DNA of 64,000 bases from Chimonanthus salicifolius (GCA_013350335.1 CM023538.1:49861195-49925194), one strand, 5' to 3'. Counted from the first letter of the stretch, positions 44,101 to 53,823 are shown. Program-made: numbers and translations. Notes: a model not told the origin generated them from the letters alone.

Positions 44101-45186
44101 GGCACAAGCTTTACAATATCCCAGCTTCTGAAATGTGTGACAGATGAACAACTCAAATCGAAATGAAATTTCTCCCAATGATTGATTTCTATTTTACTTC
44201 TTAGTTTTCTTCTTCAGGGGCTCCAAATGGTTATGATTTGATTTCGTATTGGCAAGCAAAATACTAAGAAAATTTATCTATAAATAAAAATCAAAATCAA
44301 AATAAATTATAAGACTTAATTTAGTGAGTTTGAAAGATTTCACATGTCACTTTCATATTAGTATTAAAAATATAGAAATCATTTGATACCATGATGGACA
44401 AATAGAAAAATCATTTGATTTAAGGATTAAATTTAGTAAGGTGGAAGGATTGATCCATTATTATCATTATCATTGTCTGAAAATAAAAGAAAATTGTGAA
44501 AATTGGAAAAAGAAATTCTATGACTAAATTTGGTAATTTTGAAAGATTTGAGCTACTTTTTTCATGCTGTTATCTAAAAATGGGACATTTTTTAAAATAA
44601 ATCAAAGTAGAGTAATTAGCATGTCTTAACTTAAAAATAAAAATAATGAAATCCCCATTACAAAATCTTAATGTAGTTTTGAAGTGGGAAAAAATCTCTG
44701 TAAGATCATTTGGCATGTTTTTGTATCTTGCATCTGTCTAAATTTGTATCAAATTTTTAGCCTTTTTCATAATTATATTATTAAATATGGTTTTGAGTTT
44801 GACTAATGAAAATATGAAAACACATGAAAAAAATAAAATAATTTGATATATAACCTTTCTAATTTGTGAAATTTGAAAAAACCAATTCTACAAAACATAT
44901 TCATCAACTAGTTATACATAAAATACCAAACATCAGATAAGGCGTTGAGGTTTGAATGATTCACCATTGAAAAGTACATACCTTCTTCAACCAATATTTT
45001 CAATTATTAATATTGAATAAAAAATCTGAACACTTTTAAAACCAAATGACCATTCAAATATATTGAGTTCACTTTATATGAAAAACCAAGTGCATTGTTT
45101 GTCTAATACTTGGAAAAAATGAGAGAAATGAGAGGAAAGTGAGAGATAAAAAATTAATTACCAGGCCTTGCAAATCGATCTGACAT
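32177..45186 (-). CDS. SFH gene B: Sec14-nodulin-like phosphatidylinositol transfer protein, 13 coding exons
   Basis: Coding exons, in order of translation: 45186-45162, 43401-43122, 42007-41908, 41061-40795, 40564-40487, 39880-39779, 39691-39642, 38782-38683, 38577-38488, 38315-38208, 35657-35546, 34620-34178 and 32251-32177. The joined frame is open for 609 codons from [13 protein letters not shown]. In order, it has a basic region ([20 protein letters not shown]), CRAL-TRIO N ([16 protein letters not shown]), the SEC14 domain at about 136-320 ([46 protein letters not shown]), a hydrophobic segment at 485-500 ([16 protein letters not shown]) followed by [11 protein letters not shown], a coiled coil, and the tail IEKKKKRRV. 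Intron phases match gene A throughout. The role, phosphatidylinositol transfer at membranes, is inferred from the family. Uncertain points are the start (in-frame ATGs also at 45198 and 45243), the exon 12 acceptor (34620 or 34524) and the last exon. Confidence 0.93.
32401..32586 (-). mobile_element. SINE family B copy in intron 12 of gene B
   Basis: The minus strand reads TAGTGATGG (A-box-like) and GAGTTTGATTCTG (B-box-like) in the head, and ends in a run of eight A. It is the fullest head region of this family in the window. Flanks share TGTCATTTA, but the duplication is not tidy. Confidence 0.75.
33070..33268. mobile_element. Stowaway-like MITE (199 bp) in intron 12 of gene B
   Basis: The left end CTCTCTGTGTCTTATTTTAG and the reverse complement of the right end (TCTCTCTGTCCCAATTTAG) form an imperfect terminal inverted repeat of about 30 bases. 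TA dinucleotides flank both ends (33068-33069 and 33269-33270). This resembles the CTCCCTCNGTCCC terminus of plant Stowaway elements (Tc1/mariner). Confidence 0.7.
33907..34139. repeat. GGGTC-rich dispersed element in intron 12 of gene B
   Basis: It starts CAGGGGTAAAACTTGGGTTG and is dense in GGGTTGGGT, GGGTCGGGTT, GATCCGACCC and GATTGAGTCGG. It shares its opening and order with 38881-39010, 46943-47310 and (inverted) 50497-50790. It ends 38 bases from the exon 12 donor. Confidence 0.6.
35340..35470. repeat. Truncated ATATCGGCCGATAT-type hAT MITE in intron 10/11 region of gene B
   Basis: It opens CAGGGGTAGAAATCTCAGTA, followed by TATCGGCTGATAT, TATATCGGCCGATATCGG and ATATATATCGACGATATATA. 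This is the same family as the complete copy at 42096-42447. The right terminus is not found before exon 11. Confidence 0.6.
35990..36154 (-). mobile_element. SINE family B copy with 17-bp target duplication, intron 10 of gene B
   Basis: The body has CCAAGGTATCCAAACATCC, CACCTGACTAATTCTTGGAA, ATGTGTAAACCTCCAGTCC and a 5' head ending near GACCTCCCAC. It is flanked by AAACAATTCATCAAATT at 35973-35989 and 36155-36171, a perfect 17-bp duplication. This shows that the family moves by LINE-type retroposition. Confidence 0.85.
36172..38200. other. Remainder of gene B intron 10
   Basis: AT-rich DNA with a CT-rich patch at 36915-36975. No exon, RNA gene or identified element. Confidence 0.5.
38881..39320. 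repeat. MITE-like element with TAGGGGTGAA termini, intron 7 of gene B
   Basis: The left end TAGGGGTGAAACTTGG and the right end TTTTTCACCCCTAG form a short inverted repeat. CAAAGT occurs just outside both ends (38874-38879 and 39323-39328), a possible target duplication. The left third matches the GGGTC-rich family (CTTGCATGACCTGACC). Confidence 0.5.
39979..40262 (+). mobile_element. TRIM relic in intron 5 of gene B
   Basis: A first LTR-like block from TGTTAGTATAGTCTCACATC to CTTCAAGACTATTCAC contains a TATATAA box. It is followed by GTGTATCAGAG, close to the tRNA-Met primer-site sequence TGGTATCAGAG. A partial second block (GGCTAGCTTTTGAGAGTAAG, CCTCAAGACTGTT) repeats the LTR end. The second LTR lacks its first half. 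Confidence 0.55.
42096..42447. mobile_element. hAT MITE of the ATATCGGCCGATAT family (352 bp), intron 2 of gene B
   Basis: The left end is CAGGGGTCGAGATATCGGC and the right end is TTTTTTGCACCCCTG. The flanking 8-mers are ATATCGAC (42088-42095) and ATATAGAC (42448-42455), a near-perfect hAT-type target duplication. The interior holds repeated ATCGGCCGAT palindromes (TATCGGCCGATATATATCGG and others) and an A/T-rich centre. No coding frame. Confidence 0.75.
42635..42790. repeat. Foldback element, copy 4, intron 2 of gene B
   Basis: The left arm TGATCAAATTTGAGTTCAAA ... TTGATCTTAGTGATCAAAG and the right arm CTTTGACTACTAAAATCAAA ... GACTCAAATTTGATC are imperfect inverted repeats of about 62 bases around a loop of about 28 bases. 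It is the best-preserved long-arm copy of the family. Confidence 0.7.
43735..43906 (-). mobile_element. SINE family B copy, intron 1 of gene B
   Basis: It is flanked by AAGTACACAA at 43725-43734 and 43907-43916. The body on the + strand runs from a T-run, CAAGGTGTCCAAGAGTCTTAG, CACCTGACTAATTCTTGG and GTGTCCCTTTGAGATGGAGT to TTGAACTCAGAACTTTCAC. Confidence 0.85.
44000..45160. other. Remainder of gene B intron 1
   Basis: AT-rich intron DNA with no identified element. Confidence 0.5.
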
Positions 45187-46620
45187 GTTTTCAGTCATGA
45201 TTTGTCTGTACAAGCGATCAGGTGATTGGAGACTTAAGCCCATATGGCAACAGGGTTTTTGCACTGCCACAAAAATAAATATGAATAATAGAAGAATAAA
45301 TACCAAATAATCTACCAATTAATACTCCCAACAATTCCACATTAAAATTAAAAATCTCATAGATAGTAATAATGGACACGGTTGACTTTTCATAAATGTG
45401 TATTCCATTGTTTGGTGGTTTTCTAATTACAAAATTGTAATTGATTATTTCCCTTTTAGATAGGTTTGTATTTTCTATATATTCAATGTCAATAAGAGCC
45501 ATTTTTCTCAAATCTTTCATAGTTTGTTCTCAGCCTAGAGAAACCAAAAAAAATATTGAATTTGGTTCTATAATAGTAAGAGAAGGACCAAGAGGGGCCA
45601 TATGATCACAAATGCTGCATATTTACATGGAATATCTCCAAATTCTCTCATTTTATTAATTTGAAAAATGACATATTTGAAATGAAAATGAAAGCAAAGA
45701 CATGTTGGAATATCTATAGCTTCAAGTTAAAAATTATAAACAGTACTGCAGTGGGTAAATTTACAAAGAGAGGTGTTTTAGGATTGAGTTGAAATCAAAC
45801 TCAAGATTCTCGTTTTCTGAAGGATTCCTGATCATTACTCCAATCCCTTTGGATTGATGCACTATACTCACTTGAGAAATAAAAATTAGAAATCAAATTA
45901 TTTAAAAAGGAAAGAAAATCATTACAACAATGTAACTCAAGATCAGGCAAAAATGCCATGCAACTCAACAGGATTTGCAGATTCCAAACGAAGACAACTA
46001 ATTACATACATTTCCAGGAAAAAAAACAAGTGAGTGCATTCTTATCCAGTTGCATCAAAACTAAAAGCCTTAAAACTCCACATTCTGCCCAGGATCAAAG
46101 ACCAAAAGAGTGAGATTACTCAAGATTGCATTAAAAAAATAATAATAAAAGGGTGACATTTCTTAGTGCAGATTTTCTAGGAAAGCTTGTTTGTAGTGTA
46201 TCAAAATTATCCTGAAAGGAAGATCATTAAGCATCACATGGATAGGAAAACTATCAAACTTGAAAATATTTTCTTAGAAAATACTTGCAAAATGGAGTAC
46301 CCAAAAGAGAAAATTTTCTTCACATGAACATTGTTGTACATGTTTTTTTAGATAAATATAGAAATTGAACGAGCCGCAATTGGATTAATGCAAAGTTATA
46401 ATGAACCCATATTCCAATATCATGGATAGATCTTGAAATTGAGAAGAAAAGAGAAGAAACATACAATAGTATCAGAATGGAATGCAAATTCCATTGAGAG
46501 AAAAAGGTTCTCTACTTTCTCAGGAACTGGATATTGGAAACGAAGCAGAGATAAAGAGTGGGGAATTTACCTCTGAGAAGAAAATGCTTGAATTGTGGGG
46601 TGTGCTATGGCTATAAATGG
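45187..46620 (-). promoter_or_regulatory. 5' leader of SFH gene B with probable leader intron
   Basis: On the - strand a donor CAGAG|GTAAATT occurs at 46571/46570. A good acceptor TTTTTGTGGCAG|TGC sits at 45264/45263, leaving a leader exon part of about 77 bases before the preferred ATG at 45186. Within it, ATGs at 45243 and 45198 are in frame with the coding sequence. The presumed first leader exon (46571 to about 46610) has no ATG. A + strand TATAAA at 46612-46617 is in the wrong orientation to serve this gene. Confidence 0.5.
45775..45852 (-). mobile_element. SINE family B fragment in the leader intron of gene B
   Basis: GGATTGAGTTGAAATCAAACTC, TCTCGTTTTCTGAAGG and CTGATCATTACTCCAATCCC match the head half of the family (compare 32515-32586). 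The tail half is absent. Confidence 0.5.
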
Positions 46621-46686
46621 CTTAATATTCAATGGTGATAATTACGCCATTGAAGGAGGCGGAGAGGAAGGCAAAACAGCTGAGAA

Positions 46687-46712
46687 AGAGAGAGAGAGAG
46701 AGAGAGAGAGGA
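46687..46712. repeat. (AG)13 microsatellite near the gene B 5' end
   Basis: Uninterrupted AG repeats. On the gene B strand this is a CT tract about 115 bases upstream of the presumed leader donor, in the position of a plant pyrimidine patch. Confidence 0.9.
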
Positions 46713-46942
46713 GCGAAATGCAAGCCATTCCATTGATAAAATTAGAATTTCCCACCAAGACACCAACCAAAGGCCATACCACCCCAACGTCTCTTCCTTA
46801 TTTTTTAAGTTTCTAAAAATATATATATGTTTATCTTACAATCTCATACAATTTTCTATTCTTAGTGAAGCTGATTTTCAGTTTTCATTTGTAATAAACT
46901 ATCTTACGTTGTCATTATCTTAATGATAATGATGACTTTCAT

Positions 46943-47310
46943 TTGAGGGTGAAATTTGGATCGGTTTTAATCTGACATGCATGACCCAACTCAAGAAATT
47001 AAGTAGGTTGGATTGGGTTGAAAAAAAAAAAACTCGAATTAAATTTGGGATAGACTGAGTCAAACTTTTTTAAATTGACCTAAGTCTACCCGAATTGACC
47101 TGAACCAGTCCATTTAAAAAATTCAATATAAAACTCGAGTTGAGTCGGATCAGCATTTTGGGCCAACACTCGGATTGAGTCGAATCAACATCAAGTTGGG
47201 TTAAGCAATTCAGATCAGTAATTCGAGTTGGGTCTGATCGAGTTCAATATATTTTTTTTATATGAATTGAGTTGGGTTTATTAAAATCCGGTCTGACCCG
47301 CCCAAACTTC
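46943..47310. repeat. GGGTC-type dispersed element, copy upstream of gene B
   Basis: GAGGGTGAAATTTGGATCGG, CATGCATGACCCAACTC, GGTTGGATTGGGTTGAAAA and repeated TTGAGTCGGATCA follow the same order as 33907-34139 and 38881-39010. Confidence 0.6.
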
Positions 47311-47358
47311 AACTTTAGTCATGAGGAAAAATCTCAATCATTTATAAATTTTTAAATT

Positions 47359-47361
<3 letters not shown>

Positions 47362-47409
<48 letters not shown>
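47362..47409. repeat. (AT)n microsatellite, about 24 units
   Basis: Uninterrupted AT dinucleotide tract directly after the GGGTC-type element. Confidence 0.95.
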
Positions 47410-47412
<3 letters not shown>

Positions 47413-49015
47413 AATTAGAGAATCATTGTCAAGCCATGTCGAGAGATAAAACGTGACCTGTGAAAATAAAAAAATTAATGGTTAGATAGACCAATCAAAT
47501 AGTCTAAAATGGTGTCTATCAAATCATCTTAGCACTTTAATTTGTTAAGATAAAAATAAAACCATTGAAAAAATATTTTTACATATGCCTTTCAATTCAT
47601 GTGTTAGAGATGCTTCAAATCAACATGAAAAAAGTTTGATCTAAGTTTAAAAATAGAGTAACAATTTTATTAATCATTTTTTTTTATAAAGTGAGCTCCA
47701 CATGAGACTCTTACGTAAGGTGGGCCTGAGATCCTCTAAAATCTCAAGGGCTCTAGACAGAGTGAGATTTGAGGAGCCCTTTCTAACTAATATATTAAAG
47801 AGTTTATGTGTATAGAGACCCTTTCTATCTAAAGACATAGACGTGTAGGGCCGGTCCTGCTCTAACACTCCGCTTAAGATGGGGCGTTTTGTATATTGAC
47901 GTTACATAGCTTAAAGTCTTGTCTTTTTGACTCAGTCAAAACTTGTCTCACTTTTCCAGTTGACTCAACTGAATGAAAAATTGAATCGAGTTAAATTTTT
48001 TACTTTTAGACTAGTCACTGCAGTGTGACTTTACTGCTATTGGTTATTATTATAGATTTACATACCATATCACATAAATGTAATTTTAATTTTTCAGCTG
48101 CCAAATTTTAAACTTATTTAAATTTTTAACCATAGATATAGTCATAAAATTTAATGGAGAACTTTAGCATGAAATAGTTAAAAATTTGTATGCATTTAAA
48201 TTTGACATTTAATACATATAATATCTTTTTATTTTATATGACCATCACACTTCAATATTATGTCACGTACTCACGTGGGCCACTAAACTATTTTTGACCT
48301 TTTGTAGCATATCTACATTGCTGATGGATTTTTTCTAACTATGGATTAACGGTGAAAACCCACTTTTATTAGGTGGAAGTGTTAAAAATTTATACTACGG
48401 CTACCACTTCCGATAAAATAATCGTCGATACAAATTTCGATCAAGATTAATTTTTAATTAATGAGATTGAAAATTTTCAACTAATATTTCAACTATATTG
48501 ATAATATGAATTGAAATTTCTAAATACACTATATTTGTCGTATTGGCAAAATTAATCGAAATACGCCAAATTTTCAGTTGAAATTTTACAAATTTTGGCC
48601 AATATAAATTTTCAAAAAAGTCCATATTATTTAAATTAATTTAGAAATTTTAATTAAGTGACGAAAATGAATCTCTAATAATTTAATGTCATGACCGTTA
48701 CATTCCCAGAACAAGTAAATTTATCAGAATCAACAGTAGAGATGTAGGAATCCAACTTAATTACATCACTATTATGAAATTATTTAGTACCCCATACATA
48801 ACATGCATGAGGTTGTGGGCGTGGGAGAGTCGCTTCATGGAAATAATTTATCCCACCTCCTTTTGTTCTTAGAGAATAGCAGCAAATAAATTACCAACAA
48901 GTTTTGTAAAATTCGTCCAAGGTCAGGTTGGAATTTTTCCAGAGAATATGAGGAAAAAGATTAGCAAGAAAATATTCTCTTTGTTTGCCAAGGAGCAGCC
49001 AACTCTTAGTAGATT
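47410..49015. other. Intergenic AT-rich DNA, nothing assigned
   Basis: No exon, RNA gene or repeat family could be recognised here beyond general AT richness. Confidence 0.5.
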
Positions 49016-49019
49016 TCGT

Positions 49020-49280
49020 TAGCAAAGTCTCAAATTGTCAGTTAAGTAATAAACCTTTAGGTCTTGGAGTTTATAAATGTATGGACACCCTCTTTTTATA
49101 AGTCGATTTTTAAGGATGAGTACTACTCATGTGTTTTCATATTTCCAACCTCACGTGGAAGGAGAAAACCGAGTATCTCGCAGAAGGAGAGTGTCAGAAA
49201 AGTCCCACATTCCCAGTGAACCTTTGAGTTTTGAGGTTTATAAATACATTAATCTAAAACTAATTGTGAATAGTAGTATC
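49020..49280 (+). mobile_element. Decayed TRIM-like element
   Basis: Two related blocks, GCAAAGTCTCAAATTGTCAG with GGAGTTTATAAATGTATGG and then GAAAAGTCCCACATTCCCAG with GAGGTTTATAAATACATTAA, look like diverged short LTRs with a TATAAAT box each. They are separated by about 120 bases. No primer-binding site survives. Confidence 0.35.
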
Positions 49281-49629
49281 TAAGCCATTGATTTGAACAA
49301 GATTAGAATGCAATAGTTTTGAGACACTCAAACAATCTTTTTCTCTAGTTTTTTTTTCTAATGAATCATACCTCAAATAGCAGCTGCAATCATCCACAAC
49401 TGATTTGGGAATTTTCTGGGTTTTATTTTTATTCTTTCTAGTGCAATAAACAAACATAGAAATTCATGACTGAATAGATGTAATTTAGCAGTGTTTTGGC
49501 TTTAGAAAGGGTAGACGAATTTGACATTTCCAGATTGTTGTTTCTTTGTTTCTTCACATCACGACTTCAAGCGAGCCATCTCCAAAACCCTGCCCTATTT
49601 GTAATCCTAGGGCCTGAAACCACGTAATT

Positions 49630-49862
49630 GCTCCCTGTTAGCCGAATTTTCGGCTGACATATCAGCTGAATTTTTTCTCTCTCTTCAAAATTCCTTTTTT
49701 TTTAAATCTCAGACTTTTTTTTTCAAAAAATTCATTAAAAAAATATTTTTTAAAAAAGAAAAATTAAAAAATATAAATCTCGACCGAAATATCGACCTGC
49801 AACCGATATTTTTTTTTTTAAAAAAAAAAAAAGAAGAAATCGGCCGATATTTAATCCCCGTT
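49630..49862. repeat. Diverged ATATCGGCCGATAT-type hAT MITE
   Basis: GTTAGCCGAATTTTCGGCTG near the left end and AAATCGGCCGATATTTAATCCCC at the right end, around a long A/T centre with CGACCGAAATATCGACC. The organisation matches 42096-42447, but the terminus has changed and no duplication is seen. Confidence 0.4.
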
Positions 49863-50396
49863 ATTTATAGATGTGACTCATTGGCAATGGACATTTGAGT
49901 CCATGATCAAGGTTGTGGACGACCCAATTGGTCTCGCACAATGAAACTTACAAATCACTGGCCCCATCAAATTAATATTTTTGTGGCCTTCACTTCTTTT
50001 GTTATTTTCACTTAATGGGATTATTTAAGATTAGTGTCTTGGGTTAATACCTACCGTTCGAATCAATAAAACAAATATGGACGGTATTTTATTTTTATTG
50101 TTGTAATATAAAGAATTTTTTTTTTCTATTAATATCAGGATTTTACCACTTCTCCCATTATTATCATCAAAATTCAGTATTATCGTGATATTAACGGCAC
50201 TTTCTTAAAAAAAAAAATTAAAGTTATAACCATCGATAATTTGGTTTAAGTTTTTAATAACTTTAATAATGGTATTTTGAAATAAATTTTTGTGATTGGA
50301 TGACTTTTATGATTCAAGAAAAAGTGAGATAATGAATAAAGTAATTTATTTATTACAATATATTTGTATATTCCTAATGGTTATTTCAATTTTAAC

Positions 50397-50398
<2 letters not shown>

Positions 50399-50458
<60 letters not shown>

Positions 50459-50492
50459 ATGTTATTGTTATTGTTATTATTATTATTATTAC
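50399..50492. repeat. Compound microsatellite (AT)28 then (TTA)n
   Basis: An unbroken AT tract at about 50400-50456 leads into TTA/TTG trinucleotides up to 50492. Confidence 0.95.
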
Positions 50493-50496
50493 TATT

Positions 50497-50790
50497 TAGG
50501 GTTGAAATCGAGTCGGGTTTCTTAAAACCCAAACCGACCCGAGCTATTGACCTGAATTCTTGACCTGACCTGGTCCTAATTTTGACCCAACCCACATTCT
50601 GAACCCATTTTAGTCGGGTCGGATCGAGTCGGGTCGGATTAACTTGAAAATTCCTCAACCCGACCCGACCCGAATTCCATATGGGTTTTTGTCATCTCAA
50701 TCTGACCTGACTCGCATGACCCGACCTGCATGATTTCTCAGATTGAGTCATGCGGGTTGGGTCAAAACCCGACCCAAGTTCCACCCGTAC
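50497..50790. repeat. GGGTC-type dispersed element, inverted copy
   Basis: Dense CCCGACCCGA, GTCGGGTCGGATCGAGTCGG and CATGACCCGACCTGCATGA. The right end, CGACCCAAGTTCCACCCG, is the inverse of the opening AGGGGTGAAACTTGGGT of the + copies. It abuts the microsatellite. Confidence 0.6.
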
Positions 50791-51653
50791 TATTCTTTAA
50801 ACATTATAAGTTCTGTAAGATGTTCCCGATAATATCCTAGTTAAAATCCTAAATTTTGAAAATATTTAAATATTGCCGGTACCCATCCTCACAACCCTCA
50901 CAACCTTTTCACCGATTTGGAAAGAAAATTGGAAATTTAAAAGATAAACATTTAGTAAAAATGATGGTATAAATATCAAAATCCTTAAAAGATAAACATA
51001 GATTATTACCATCAGTGGCCATGATTGATGCATTTGTATCTCGACCGTGATGGAGCTAATGATAATAAACAACCAAGCTCTTGCTATTTTGAAACGTTTT
51101 TGTGGCACCTCAACATTGTTTGATGCAATTAGGTACCATGAACTGTCGTTCGACTTGTATGATACTTTGTTTGTCCATGGGACGAGTATTAAGGCGAGAT
51201 AGGGGGTACTTGGGCAAGGAGAGGGAGAGGTAACTCTAGAGAGGGAACTGTGGGTTTGGGAGATGAGGGAGAGAGAGAACTGTGGATTTGGGCGAGGAGG
51301 AAGAGAGAGAAATGTGAAGAGGGAAGTGCAAAGGGAAAGGAGATTGGATTATTAATAGGTTGACGGGTTTGAATTAAAATTTAAAATAATTAAAAATACT
51401 CAACATTCAAATAAATTAGAAAGCAACTTGATGTATTGATTATTTTTATGAAAAAATTTTATATTTAAAATTTATTTTTATAAAATGAGATTAAAGTAGT
51501 TTTGGAGTGAGGGTGTAACTCGAATAAACCAAGTGTTTTGCCTCAGCACATGACCTCCATACCATGGGGTTATTCAATTGATAAACTTAGATTATTGAAA
51601 ATATTATTTATTTATAGATTTAAATCAGAGTAGTTTAAATCTAAAGAGAAAAA

Positions 51654-52283
51654 TGTTAGGTTTATTAGCGAAATAAACACATCAAATTAACGGAATAAAA
51701 TCAATCATAAGCAAAACACCAATGATTTACGTGGTTCGGCCCACCCGACCTACGTCTACGGAGCGTGTAATTATATTATTCAAAAAGAATAAAGAGATAT
51801 ATAGATACAAGAATAAATTCCTTTATACGAGAACCAAATCAAACCCGGCTTAATCTCTTCTCGGTAGTGTTCTTCAGTTCCTCTGTAACCCGATGCAGGA
51901 CAATTGATTTTTGCCCACTATGATGTATGATTGTTGCCTCTGTCAACCAACTAGACGAGACCCAATCCACTTCTCATGCTTTCTATGGTTTTCTCCTCTC
52001 CTGAACCTGACTTCTCACAGACCATCTCTCTGCTCATCTGCATATGGTGTATGCCTTCAGAGTCGCACTCAGAACCGTGCAAACACCCAGCAAAAGGTGG
52101 CTGAAAACCCTTCTCAGCAAGACCCTTCAATCTCTGGGTTTGCCTGCTGATAGATCAGAGTGCTGTTAAGTGGAAAAACCCCTTTGACGACATTGTCTTC
52201 TGTTCTTAGAAACCCAGCAAGCATTGCTCTCTTCGAAGCCTTCCTCACGTTTTCTATGCTACTGGTTTGCCTCTGTAAAAACC
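51654..52283 (+). mobile_element. LTR fragment interrupted by the copia insertion
   Basis: It begins TGTTAGGTTTATTAGCG and carries GATTTACGTGGTTCGGCCCA followed by CCTACGTCTACGGAGC, a motif found in many plant copia (SIRE-type) LTRs. It stops where the next element starts at 52284. No partner LTR is in the window. Confidence 0.5.
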
Positions 52284-52962
52284 TGTTGCCCAGAAATTGA
52301 CCCGAGAGGAGGGGTGAATTGGGTCAATGCAAACTTTTTGAATTTTCTTTAATTACACAATTTAAAAAAAATAAGATGCAAATAAGTACTAAATAAATGC
52401 CAAAATATAAAAGATGAGATGAGAAGAGATAGAGAGATTGAACCCAAGATTTTTACGAGGTTCGGCGTTCTTGCCTACGTCCTCGCCTCAAGTACACCAC
52501 TTGAAGATTGAATGCACTAAACTTCTCCTTCAAGGATGGAGAAGAAACCTATTATAATGCTTGTAATGAACACTCTTTGATTTGAATGTGAAGACATCAT
52601 TCTCCTTCACAAGGGCTACACCAACCCTTTACAAATTTTATCTCTCAATGAAAAGTAGAAGAATACAATGCAAAGCTTAGTAATAACTCTCAAATGTTTA
52701 CAAATCAAGTGTACTAAGAGTTACTCAAAGATTTGAACTGGAATGGCTCAAGGTAAGATTGCAAGAGATGGATTTTTGAGCTAGAGTGTGCTTAGGATTT
52801 GACTTCAATAAATTCTTTTTTATTCTAAGTAAGTCAACCCTCCTTATGCCCATTAATGCTTGGTTTTATAAATTTTTCATAGTTAAGACCGTTGCCAAGC
52901 ATTAAATGAAGCAAAGGGTCATTGGGGAGAGCATTTATGATTCAAAAATGTTATCGTTTCGC

Positions 52963-53255
52963 GATTCAGTCGATTGAAATGAAGATTCAGTCGACTGAAA
53001 ATGACCTGAATCTCGGACAGTTTATCAGCAAGTAATTCAGTCGATTGAACCTGAGAATTCAGTCGACTGAAATCTCATCCCATGAAAATCCAGATTTTCA
53101 ATCGGCTGAAACTTCAATTCAGTCGAGTGAAATCACACCCTGTGAATATCCAGAAATTCAGTCGAGTGAAACTTCATTTCAGTCGACTGAAATCCCATCC
53201 CAAATTTATCCATTATTTCAGTCGATTGAAATCTCTAATTCAATCGACTGAAATG
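52963..53255. repeat. Cluster of ten TTCAGTCGACTGAA near-palindromes in the copia LTR
   Basis: Ten units vary around TTCAGTCGACTGAA: the centre CGAC may read CGAT, CGAG or CGGC, and one flank may read CAAT. Many are paired about 20 bases apart, centre to centre. The perfect form is its own reverse complement. Spacers between units are unrelated in sequence, so this is not a simple tandem array. Confidence 0.9.
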
Positions 53256-53332
53256 ACCCTTAGACTGTATTGTTCAATTTTTTGCTTCATTTTGGTCATT
53301 TCAAACACACTTAATAGGTCCTGGGGACTAAA

Positions 53333-53823
53333 TGTAATACCTTGCCCTAAAAAGTCCCACATTGCTAGTGGCATTGAAAATTTCCTTGGTATATAAGTAG
53401 TAGCATTCCTCCTTTTAGTATAAGGCCTTTTGGGAGCAACAGTGGGTTGGCTTGCCAAAGCAAAGTCGTACGGGTCCGTGTGTATGCCCAAAGTGGACAA
53501 TATTGTGCTAGCGGGACGGGTCATTACAAATGGTATCAGAGCATGATTTAACTCTCTGCTTGAGGGTGTGGGTTTGGTTGTTGTGTGTACAGAGTCGGGG
53601 AAGGCTCTGGCTTTAAGAAGGGTAGATTGTAATACCTCGCCTTAAAAAGTTTCACATTGCTAGTGGCATTGGAAATTTCCCTGGTATATAAGTAGTAGCC
53701 TTCGTTCTTCTAGTACAAGGCCTTTTGGGAGCAATAGTGGGTTGGCTCGCCAAAGCAAAGCCGTGCGGGTCCATGTATAGGCCCAAAGTGGATAATATTG
53801 TGTTAGCGAGACGGGTCGTTACA
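53333..53823 (+). mobile_element. Complete TRIM retroelement (491 bp) nested in the copia LTR
   Basis: Two LTRs of 196 bp (53333-53528 and 53628-53823) begin TGTAATACCTCGCC and end GTTACA or ATTACA. Each has a TATATAAGTAG box. The 99-bp interior starts with the primer-binding site TGGTATCAGAGC (53531-53542), complementary to initiator tRNA-Met, and ends with the purine-rich AAGAAGGGTAGAT. A perfect target duplication CTAAA flanks it (53328-53332, 53824-53828). The conserved CAAAGTGGACAATATTGTG block is typical of a TRIM family widespread in angiosperms. It codes for nothing and needs enzymes from other elements. Confidence 0.95.

Noticed and set aside
46612..46617. TATAAA box near the gene B 5' end
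   Set aside because: It reads correctly on the + strand, while gene B is on the - strand; no + strand gene follows it.
50392..50658. Minus-strand open frame with Tyr-Ile repeats
   Set aside because: It is the (AT)n microsatellite plus a GGGTC element read as protein.
53045..53396. Open frames with repeated SSEI/QSTE-like text
   Set aside because: They are produced by the palindromic repeat array in the copia LTR and have no independent coding support.
53333..53823. Cassandra-type TRIM carrying a 5S rRNA-like segment
   Set aside because: The LTR shows no stretch that I can match to 5S rRNA internal promoter motifs, so I only call it a TRIM.
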